Shown here: one piece after another, positions 26,346 through 33,820 of the stretch
How the letters are laid out: each line of letters begins with the position of its first letter
How positions within the stretch are numbered: position 1 is the first letter of the stretch
Assembly (NCBI RefSeq): GCF_003762925.1
Contig: NZ_RJUK01000002.1
Location: forward strand, 248,001-312,000
Length of the DNA: 64,000 nucleotides
Direction of reading: 5' to 3'
DNA from: Marinimicrobium koreense
Lineage (GTDB): Bacteria > Pseudomonadota > Gammaproteobacteria > Pseudomonadales > Cellvibrionaceae
Program-made: the position numbers and the translations under genes
The notes under the pieces: model-generated
The model's input: the letters and a program-made list of their open reading frames with translations, nothing else
Databases searched by the model: none
What the model was told of the DNA's origin: nothing

Positions 26346-29196
26346 CTCGTCCTTTCGCTCGCGCACACTGTGGAACGCCATCGCACCGGCTACCCTGGTA
26401 CTCGCCGGTTGCGTTTCCCAACCGCCTGAGCCGGCCACGCTCGCGCAGCTCGACCGCTCCCCCTCAACTTACCACAGTGCCCCGGTCATCGGGCAGATCT
26501 CGGACGCCGACGCCAAGAGCGCTTACTATGAATTTCTGCACAACGCACCGGGGCACGATCACAGCCGTAACCAGGCCCTGGCCCGTCTGGCAGAGCTGGA
26601 GCTGAAGGAGAGCGAGCGCTGGGCCCAACAGGACGACTATCAGGAAGACCAGCGCTATCGCGCCACCCTGGAACGCACCGTCGAACTGCTGACTCTGGCG
26701 CTGGCCGATTTCCCGGACGCGTCAGGCAACGATCGCAAGCTCTATCAACTCGCCAAAAGTCACGACCTGTTGGGCCATCACGATGCATCCTTGCAGGCCC
26801 TGGAGGCCCTGGCGCGACGCCACCCCGAGTCTGAGTTGTATGCTGAAGCGCAGTTCCGGCTTGCCGAGGCAGCGTTTAGCGCCGGCGACTACCTGGCGGC
26901 GGAAATTTCCTACACCGCGGCACTGCACAGCAGCCAGGACACCGGCTTTCACGAGCGGGCGCTGTTCAAGCGCGGCTGGTCGCGCTACAAACAGTCCCTG
27001 TATGAACCCGCTCTGGAAGATTACATCGCGGTCATACACGCGCAGGATTTTCCGGACCTGGCCGAGCAATTCGAGAACCCACTGAACGCCGACCAGCAGG
27101 TCATCTATAACGAATATTACCGCTCCCTGGCCCTGGCCATGCAGCGCTACTCCCCCCCGATCGTTGAACTGTTCAGGAAACACGGCTTGACGGACCTCTA
27201 CGCCCCCTACCACGCCAGCGCCACTCTACTTGAAGACCAGGAGCGTATCAGCGATGCCGTGACCCAGTGGCAGGCGCTGATCGCCTCCGGGCCGGAGCCT
27301 CTGCTGAGCCTGCGGGCCCGGGCCCACATCGTCTCACTCTGGCAGGAGCACGGGTTCACCGAGGCGGCTCTGCAGGCCAGCGAAACCGCTTACCGGGACT
27401 ACCAACGCTATCGAACGCTCACCGCCGGAAACAAGAGCAATCCGGCGCTGGAAAAGAACACCACGGAAGCCCTTCGCCATCAGTGGACGCAAGTGGCCCG
27501 CCATTATCACAGTCGCTACCAACAGCAGCCCGAAGACGCGCATTTGAGGCAGGCGCAGCAATGGTACCAACGGTATCTCGAGCACTTTGCCAGCTATGCC
27601 CAGCAGGACGGGGTTACGCTGCTCTACGGCGATCTGTTGGCAGAAGCCGGACAAACCGAACCGGCCTTCCTGCAATACGAGCGGGCGGCGTTCGATGGCT
27701 CGGTCATTCTCAACCAGGACGCGGCCTATGCGGCCTTGGCGCTGCTTGATGAACTGACCGGTCAACAACCGGAGCGCTGGCTGGCCCGCAATCTGCGCTA
27801 CGCACAGGCCTTCGCCCGGCTCTACCCCAGCGACCCGCGCACGCCTTCCGTTGCCTGGCAGGCCGCCCGCCACGCGTTCAGGGCCAATGCCTACGATGAG
27901 GCGATTGAACTGGCACGTTTTGCCCAGGATCACCCGCCCCATCAACAGGAGGCTTACTCGCTCATTCTGCAGAGTCATTTCGATCAGCAGCGTTACGCCG
28001 AGGCGGAACAGATCGCCCGGCAGTTACTCAGTCTCCCGGCACTTTCGGACGACACCCGCTCGCTGACCGAAGCGCGCTGGTCGTTGAGCGTGTACCGGCA
28101 GGCGGAACAAGCGGAGCGTCGACAGGAATGGGACGCCGCCATTGATCATTTCCGACGCATTCACGAAGCTTACCCCGACAGCGACAACGCCGCGCGCGGA
28201 CTGTACAACGCCCTGTCACTGGCGGGCGAATACGAAAACTGGGGCCTGGCCATCGCCCTGATTCAGCGCTTTCAGACCGTATACCCGGAACACGAATTGC
28301 GGGTCGATGCAGAACGTCAGTTGAGTACCGCCTATCTGGCCAGCGGTCAGACCGACCGGGCCGCTCGTCAGTATGAACGCCTGGCGGGCACCGAACAGGA
28401 CGGTCGCGCTCAACGGGCCGCGCAGTGGAAGGCCGCTCAACTCTATCTTGAACAGGGCGATCGGGACGCCGCGATCAATGCTTTTCGCCGGTACGCGCAT
28501 CGCTACCCGAACCCCTATCCGGAGAACGCCGAGGCCATGAACCACCTGGTGACGCTGTACACCCAATCCGGCGAACCGGAGAAGCGGGCGTACTGGCAAC
28601 AACAGATCCTGACCCGGGACCGACAGCAACCGGATCAGGCCAGGACCGACCGGACGCGACGCCTGGCCGCCACCGCCGCACTCGGCCTGGGGCGCGATCA
28701 CCACGAACACTTCAAGGCGACCCGTTTGAGCCTGCCGCTGGACCGAAGCCTCTCGGAGAAAACCGGACACATGCAGAACGCCATCCAGCACTATGCCCGC
28801 GCAGCTTCTTACGGCCTGACGGACATTGCATCGGAATCCACCCATCAGATTGGCCGCATCTACGAAACCCTGGCGCGGGACTTACTGGAGTCAGACCGGC
28901 CCACGGAACTGAGCGACGAGGCACTGATGCAATACAACATTCTTCTGGAGGATCGCGCCTTCCCGTTTGAAGACAAGGCGATTGAATTCTACGAGCGCAA
29001 CTTGCGGCGTGTCGCGTCGGTTTCCTTCAATGACTGGTTGGCAAAAAGTCGGGAGCGCCTGGCCGTCCTGTTTCCGGTTCGCTATGACCGACCGGCCAAG
29101 ATGAGCATTCGATTTCCAAAGATGGCGGAGTCAGAAAAACCAAACCACACCTCAGAACCAATCACCAACGCACGCCTGGAGGCGGACCAGCCGTGA
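26332..29196 (+). CDS. Large TPR-repeat outer-membrane lipoprotein
   Basis: A 954-residue lipoprotein. The lipobox LAGC (about residue 27, then Val-Ser) follows a hydrophobic segment, consistent with outer-membrane sorting to the periplasmic face. The remainder is almost entirely TPR-like helical repeats with the usual Ala/Tyr/Gly spacing (for example ASLQALEALARRHPESELY, AEAQFRLAEAAFSAGDYLA, RRIHEAYPDSDNAARGLYN). Large TPR lipoproteins of this kind accompany ExbB/ExbD/AgmX-type gene sets in other proteobacteria, including gliding-motility clusters. It is translationally coupled to both neighbours. It is not a known T6SS core component. Confidence 0.85.
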   Translation: MIAVNSSFRSRTLWNAIAPATLVLAGCVSQPPEPATLAQLDRSPSTYHSAPVIGQISDADAKSAYYEFLHNAPGHDHSRNQALARLAELELKESERWAQQDDYQEDQRYRATLERTVELLTLALADFPDASGNDRKLYQLAKSHDLLGHHDASLQALEALARRHPESELYAEAQFRLAEAAFSAGDYLAAEISYTAALHSSQDTGFHERALFKRGWSRYKQSLYEPALEDYIAVIHAQDFPDLAEQFENPLNADQQVIYNEYYRSLALAMQRYSPPIVELFRKHGLTDLYAPYHASATLLEDQERISDAVTQWQALIASGPEPLLSLRARAHIVSLWQEHGFTEAALQASETAYRDYQRYRTLTAGNKSNPALEKNTTEALRHQWTQVARHYHSRYQQQPEDAHLRQAQQWYQRYLEHFASYAQQDGVTLLYGDLLAEAGQTEPAFLQYERAAFDGSVILNQDAAYAALALLDELTGQQPERWLARNLRYAQAFARLYPSDPRTPSVAWQAARHAFRANAYDEAIELARFAQDHPPHQQEAYSLILQSHFDQQRYAEAEQIARQLLSLPALSDDTRSLTEARWSLSVYRQAEQAERRQEWDAAIDHFRRIHEAYPDSDNAARGLYNALSLAGEYENWGLAIALIQRFQTVYPEHELRVDAERQLSTAYLASGQTDRAARQYERLAGTEQDGRAQRAAQWKAAQLYLEQGDRDAAINAFRRYAHRYPNPYPENAEAMNHLVTLYTQSGEPEKRAYWQQQILTRDRQQPDQARTDRTRRLAATAALGLGRDHHEHFKATRLSLPLDRSLSEKTGHMQNAIQHYARAASYGLTDIASESTHQIGRIYETLARDLLESDRPTELSDEALMQYNILLEDRAFPFEDKAIEFYERNLRRVASVSFNDWLAKSRERLAVLFPVRYDRPAKMSIRFPKMAESEKPNHTSEPITNARLEADQP

Positions 29197-29816
29197 GTAC
29201 AAAGACACGATGGCCAGTGTGTGTATTGCTCTTCACCAGTGCACTGCTCGGTGCCTGTACCCAGACCACGAGTGGACCAGAACCCGGACCCGTGCGCGAC
29301 CATGCACGCCAATCTCTGAGCGAGGAGCAACAGCGCCAGGCCGACCGGGCCGCAACACGGGCGGCCACTGGAGGCTACGATGCGGCGGCGAACATCCTGG
29401 AGCAACTGATCGAACAGCGACCTCACCACCCGGAGCTCTGGGCCAACCTGTCCACGCTGTATCACCGTTTAGAGAAATCGGAATTACGGGATCAGGCGCT
29501 GGCACGGGCCCGTGAACTGAACCCGGACAGCATTCCAGCGTTGAATCTGTCCGGCATTCTGGCGCTGAATGCCGATCAACCACAATCGGCTGAGCGGCTG
29601 TTCAAAAGGATAGTGGCTCTGGAGCCCGACTATCCCGACGCGCACTACAACCTGGCGCTTATTTACGACACTTACTACCAGGACCTTGAGCGAGCCATTG
29701 ATCACTATCAGAACTATCTCGCGTTGATCGAGGAGCCGGACGACGCCACTACCGCCTGGCTCGAACAGTTGAAAAATGCGCTCAAACGTCAACAACATCG
29801 GGAGCACGCCGGATGA
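29193..29816 (+). CDS. Small TPR lipoprotein
   Basis: A 207-residue lipoprotein with lipobox LGAC (about residue 22, then Thr-Gln), a linker, and three to four TPR units (about residues 60-190: YDAAANILEQLIEQRP, HPELWANLSTLYHRLEKSE, FKRIVALEPDYPDAHYNLAL). It is likely attached to the outer membrane and faces the periplasm. It overlaps the large TPR gene by four bases and the following small gene by four bases. Its architecture recalls PilF/Pgb-type pilotins only in having TPRs; no pilus genes are nearby. Confidence 0.85.
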   Translation: MSTKTRWPVCVLLFTSALLGACTQTTSGPEPGPVRDHARQSLSEEQQRQADRAATRAATGGYDAAANILEQLIEQRPHHPELWANLSTLYHRLEKSELRDQALARARELNPDSIPALNLSGILALNADQPQSAERLFKRIVALEPDYPDAHYNLALIYDTYYQDLERAIDHYQNYLALIEEPDDATTAWLEQLKNALKRQQHREHAG

Positions 29817-30121
29817 AGTACCGCCTGTTCACTCTCCTGACCGGCGCGCTGCCACTCCTGGTGGTCAGCTCGCCTGTTCCGGCCCAGGCGAGCCCACGCA
29901 TCGAAATTGAAATGGAAGCTACGCGCATCCGTTCCAATCGGGAGCTACCCAAGCTCCTATACATTATTCCCTGGCGCGATACCGAGCTGAGCGACAGATC
30001 CGGCGAGCGAAAAATCCTGATTCCCGATTTGTTTGCGGATTACTACGAACCGCTTTTACCCCGTGAGGCGAAAGAACAATCGAACGACAGTGAAGATCGC
30101 GACGCCCAACACAACAATTAA
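29813..30121 (+). CDS. Small exported protein closing the T6SS/TPR operon, function unknown
   Basis: A 102-residue protein. Residues 1-28 look like a signal peptide with cleavage after AQA. The mature part has a predicted strand-rich centre (IEIEMEATRIRSNRELPKLL, then YIIPWRDTEL) and an acidic, poorly ordered tail ending in Asp/Asn. It overlaps the TPR lipoprotein gene by four bases, and nothing follows it for 313 bases, so it closes the operon. I do not recognise a named domain. The coupling argues it works with the TPR proteins in the periplasm. Confidence 0.75.
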   Translation: MKYRLFTLLTGALPLLVVSSPVPAQASPRIEIEMEATRIRSNRELPKLLYIIPWRDTELSDRSGERKILIPDLFADYYEPLLPREAKEQSNDSEDRDAQHNN

Positions 30122-30434
30122 TATTCTTGCGCCATAAATGGTTCAAAAGGCGTTTCTTATTTCGGAAATTTAAATCATCAAAACAAATATTTGAACGACA
30201 ACGGATTGCAATTCCTAATAACAGTCTCGTTCATTAAGCGCTAAGGATAATAAAAAAAAGTAATACGTCATAAACCGAGCAGACAGTCATTTGTCTCTTT
30301 TTATTTTGAGCTACCATCTCCTGCACCTTATGGTCATAACGACCAAAGGCAATCAAGGCGACAGGTGCGTGCCATATAACAATAACGGGCACGCCACCTG
30401 CTTTCCGTTCAGCAACACCAGGAGAAAACTACAA
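30122..30434. other. AT-rich intergenic region upstream of the cellulase gene
   Basis: A 313-base non-coding stretch between the T6SS/TPR operon and the cellulase. It is AT-rich, contains AACGGATTG at 30200-30208 and GATAAT near 30246 as a possible -10 without a good -35. A weak GC hairpin (GCGCC/GGCGT) starts near 30127 but lacks a long T-tract. No convincing ORF lies here apart from the upstream extension of the cellulase frame. Confidence 0.5.
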
Positions 30435-32540
30435 ATGATAAGCACAACACAAAAGCGTAATGGCATTTACGCCGCCATGCTGGGCCTTGGCCTTGCGATG
30501 GCGGGGCAGGGTGCCATGGCTCAATCGGCAAGTTGCGAATACGTTGTCAGCAACGAGTGGGGCAGCGGTGCCACAGCCACCGTTGAGATCACCAATAACG
30601 GCACCACCGCCGTCAATGGCTGGGACGTCAGTTGGACCTACGACAACAACCGGGTCACCAACAGCTGGAACGCGCAGGTATCGGGCAGCAACCCCTATAC
30701 GGCGACCGACCTGGGTTGGAATGGCACGATTCAACCGGGTCAGACCGTTGAGTTCGGCATGCAGATTGATGCCAACGGCGGCGCCATTGAGCGTCCGGAA
30801 CTGTCGGGTGACGTCTGCACCGGTGGGGGCTCTTCCAGCTCGTCCAGTTCCTCCAGCAGTGAGAGCTCCAGCAGTGAAAGTTCCAGCTCTTCATCCAGTG
30901 ACGACGGCGCCACGGGTCAACAGTGTGATTGGTATGGCACGCTCTACCCGCTCTGTGACAGTCAGGACAACGGCTGGGGCTGGGAAGACAACCAGAGCTG
31001 TATCGGCCTGACCACCTGTAGCGACCAGCCCGATCCCTACGGCCCGGTCGATGGCGGAAGCAGCAGCTCCTCTTCCAGTTCCAGCAGTGAGAGTTCGTCC
31101 AGTAGTGAGAGCTCATCCAGCAGCGAAAGCTCCTCCTCATCCAGCTCGTCCAGTAGCACGCCGGATGCGGGCGGTGTGTTCCGTGTTGACGAAACCGGTC
31201 AGATCACCCAGAACGGTGACGCCTTCCCGGTGCAGTGTTCTGCATGGTTTGGTCTTGAAGGCCAACACGAGCCTGCCGATGCCGAAAACAACGCCGACGG
31301 TGCTCCCATGGAGCTGTATGTCGGCAACATGTGGTGGGTCGATTCCGGCCGGACCATCCAGCAGACCATGGACGAGATTACCGCTCAAGGGATCAATACC
31401 ATCCGTCTGCCCATTGCGCCGCAGACCCTGGATCCGAACGATCCCCAGGGTATCGGTGACATTCGCGAAGGCGGCGTTTTGAAAAACCACGAGTCGGTCC
31501 GTCAGGAAAATGCCCGTCAGGCGCTGGAAGATTTCATTGTCCAGGCCGACGATAACGGCATCAACGTAATCATCGACATTCACTCCTGCTCCAATTACGT
31601 GGGCTGGCGCGCGGGCCGGCTGGATGCCACACCGCCTTACGCGGATGCGGAACGCGAGAACTATGAGTTCAAGCGCGAAGGTTATTCCTGCGGCCCGGTA
31701 GACGACCCGAACGTACAGGTCGATCTTTACAACGAAGAGCTGTGGCTTGAAGATCTCCGGGAAATCGCCGGTCTGTCCGAGCAGTTGGGTGTCGATAACA
31801 TCATGGCCATCGACATCTTCAATGAGCCGTGGGATTACACCTGGGCCGAGTGGAAGCGTCTGTCAGAAAATGCCTACCAGGCCATTGCCGAGGTTAACGA
31901 CGATGTTCTGATCATGGTTGAAGGCATCGCTACCTCAACCAGTGCCGGTGACGAAGTGCCTCACGGCGATGAAGACTCCAACCCCAATTGGGGTGAAAAC
32001 TTCTTCCCCTTCGCGGACGCACCGCTGGATATTCCCAAGGAGCGCCTGATTCTGTCTCCGCACACCTACGGTCCGTCGGTATTTGTCCAGCGTCAGTTCA
32101 TGGATCCGGCGCAACCCGAGTGTGAAGGCCTTGAAGATATCGAAGCGGCCGAAGCCGGTTGTAACATTGTTATTGACCCTCAGCGCCTGGAGGCCGGTTG
32201 GGATGAACACTTCGGGTATCTGCGTGACCAGGGTTACGCGATGATCATCGGTGAGTTCGGCGGTCATAGAAACTGGCCCGCCGATGCGCCACCGCGCCAT
32301 CGTGAAGCCTGGAGTCACGTCGAGCCCGGTATCGACATGCAGTGGCAGAATACCCTGGTCGACTACATGATCGAGAAGGACATTCAGGGCTGCTACTGGT
32401 CCACCAACCCCGAATCGGAAGATACCGGTGGTCTGTACGAGCACGCGTACGACCCGGTCTCCAATGAAAGTGGTTGGGGTCAGTGGGAAGGCTTCGAACA
32501 GGAGAAGTGGGACATGTTGCGCCGCCTGTGGGGCATCTGA
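30435..32540 (+). CDS. Secreted modular GH5 cellulase: CBM2 - Ser linker - CBM10 - Ser linker - GH5
   Basis: A 701-residue secreted endoglucanase-type enzyme. Signal peptide 1-29 (cleaves after AMA); CBM2 at about 32-128 with bracketing cysteines and surface Trp residues; Ser/Glu linker 129-155; small Cys-rich CBM10 at about 164-195 (CDWYGTLYPLCDSQ); second Ser/Glu linker about 209-241; GH5 (clan GH-A) domain to the end. The GH5 acid/base is E464 (DIFNEPW) and the nucleophile E607 (IIGEFGG), with the conserved SPHTYGPSV strand between. I chose the ATG at 30435 behind CCAGGAGAAAA; 48 further upstream codons are open but precede the signal peptide. The enzyme likely cuts cellulose or another beta-1,4-glucan outside the cell. 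Confidence 0.93.
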   Translation: MISTTQKRNGIYAAMLGLGLAMAGQGAMAQSASCEYVVSNEWGSGATATVEITNNGTTAVNGWDVSWTYDNNRVTNSWNAQVSGSNPYTATDLGWNGTIQPGQTVEFGMQIDANGGAIERPELSGDVCTGGGSSSSSSSSSSESSSSESSSSSSSDDGATGQQCDWYGTLYPLCDSQDNGWGWEDNQSCIGLTTCSDQPDPYGPVDGGSSSSSSSSSSESSSSSESSSSSESSSSSSSSSSTPDAGGVFRVDETGQITQNGDAFPVQCSAWFGLEGQHEPADAENNADGAPMELYVGNMWWVDSGRTIQQTMDEITAQGINTIRLPIAPQTLDPNDPQGIGDIREGGVLKNHESVRQENARQALEDFIVQADDNGINVIIDIHSCSNYVGWRAGRLDATPPYADAERENYEFKREGYSCGPVDDPNVQVDLYNEELWLEDLREIAGLSEQLGVDNIMAIDIFNEPWDYTWAEWKRLSENAYQAIAEVNDDVLIMVEGIATSTSAGDEVPHGDEDSNPNWGENFFPFADAPLDIPKERLILSPHTYGPSVFVQRQFMDPAQPECEGLEDIEAAEAGCNIVIDPQRLEAGWDEHFGYLRDQGYAMIIGEFGGHRNWPADAPPRHREAWSHVEPGIDMQWQNTLVDYMIEKDIQGCYWSTNPESEDTGGLYEHAYDPVSNESGWGQWEGFEQEKWDMLRRLWGI

Positions 32541-32562
32541 TTCCGGTTTTTCTGAAGCCTTG

Positions 32563-32601
32563 AAAAAATCCCCGGGCGGCTCACCACCCGGGGATTTTTT
32601 T
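32563..32601. terminator. Strong bidirectional Rho-independent terminator
   Basis: A 14-base perfect stem (AAAAAATCCCCGGG with CCCGGGGATTTTTT) around a ten-base loop, with A-runs and T-runs on the two sides. It sits between two convergent genes, the cellulase and the BNR lipoprotein, and can serve both. Confidence 0.92.
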
Positions 32602-32605
32602 GCGC

Positions 32606-33805
32606 TTAAGGAGCCAAAGATCCGATGGGTATTCGGGTGATTTCGATATCTTCCTTGTTGGTCGCGTAGGCGACATAAACAAACTCTTCGTCTACGTAGC
32701 TTTTCGGATAGCTGTAACCCGCCCGTTTATACTTTCCCTCGTACCGCCAGGGCTGCAGGTCCGCTCCGCCGGCGCGCACCAGCCAGGCCCGATCAAAACG
32801 CTGCCCTTCTTTGCTCACCGCTATTGTCAGCGGAATCCGGGTTTTGTTTCCGCTGGGATTATTGACAATAAACGCCGAACCGTCCGGTAAGTTACCAGCG
32901 CTCTGCTTGGCCCTTGAATCGGGAAAGTTGGTGATCACCGGTTGCGTCCAGCTCGCCCCCCGGTCACGACTTTCTGCTGCCAGAATTCGGAAGCTGCTCT
33001 GTTGATCGCGGAAAGTCATCACAATGCGGCCATCGCCACGGCGATACCAGCTGGGCTCGAGCTCCCGGGTGATATGCGGCTCGTGCGCCAGATTGGGCAA
33101 CTCACCCCGCTGCCAGCCCGACACGCCACTGGGATCATCGGTGAACCAGGGCGTGGCAATCAGCCCGGGCTGTTCGTGTACGGTGGTAAGAATGCGCCCC
33201 CCGGGCAGCGCTCGAAGATCCTGCTCCAGAATACCGTTCAATGGTTTGCCCGCGCGGGTCATCACTCGCCGGGGTTCGCTCCAACGTTCACCGTCAGCGC
33301 TGGAAACGTACTCCACAAAGCCACCGCGTGGCTCAGTATCGTGAGGCCATACGTTGATGTAGGCCACCAATTGATCGCCACTCACCCACCAGCCACCGTT
33401 GGTGATGGTGGCGTCTTTTCGGGGCAATGCCAGCGTCTTTGGGCGACTCCAGTTCGCGCCCTGATCCGGACTGATCGCGTAGCGGATCTCGGTTTCCGGT
33501 GCATCTTCATCCCGTCGAGAGCTCTGCCACTGAGCGTAAAGCCTGCCCCGAAAACTCATGACCACCGCACCGTGATTGTAACGGTAGTCCTCCGGGCCGG
33601 GGCGATACACCGTAAAGGTTTGCCGGCCGGGAGCGAACGACAGTCCCAGGGTGTCGGGTTGTTTAGCATCAAAAACACCCGGTGCCAATACCAGCGGCGC
33701 GCTCCGCCCGTCTTCCGACGGTACCGATTCCAGCGCGGCACAACCCGTTATTGCCAACAGCCACACCACGCCAGCCAAAAATGCTCTGACCCAATACGTT
33801 TGCAT
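32606..33805 (-). CDS. BNR/sialidase-like beta-propeller lipoprotein
   Basis: A 399-residue lipoprotein with lipobox ITGC (about residue 22). The rest reads as a six-bladed propeller of the BNR/sialidase superfamily with Asp-box-like turns (SPDQGANWSRP, SADGERWSEP, SRDRGASWTQP). A fully convincing sialidase active site (the arginine triad plus Tyr/Glu) could not be confirmed by eye. In plant-biomass loci such propellers may act on pectin or rhamnogalacturonan fragments instead of sialic acid. It shares the terminator with the cellulase and lies 15 bases after the PL1 gene on the same strand, so the two form an operon. Confidence 0.72.
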   Translation of the reverse strand: MQTYWVRAFLAGVVWLLAITGCAALESVPSEDGRSAPLVLAPGVFDAKQPDTLGLSFAPGRQTFTVYRPGPEDYRYNHGAVVMSFRGRLYAQWQSSRRDEDAPETEIRYAISPDQGANWSRPKTLALPRKDATITNGGWWVSGDQLVAYINVWPHDTEPRGGFVEYVSSADGERWSEPRRVMTRAGKPLNGILEQDLRALPGGRILTTVHEQPGLIATPWFTDDPSGVSGWQRGELPNLAHEPHITRELEPSWYRRGDGRIVMTFRDQQSSFRILAAESRDRGASWTQPVITNFPDSRAKQSAGNLPDGSAFIVNNPSGNKTRIPLTIAVSKEGQRFDRAWLVRAGGADLQPWRYEGKYKRAGYSYPKSYVDEEFVYVAYATNKEDIEITRIPIGSLAP

Positions 33806-33820
33806 AAGCGGTCGCTTTCC

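Noticed and set aside
30828-31160. Serine-codon repeats in the cellulase taken as a DNA repeat or CRISPR-like array
   Set aside because: They are in-frame Ser/Glu linkers with mixed TCC/AGC codons, not spaced repeats.
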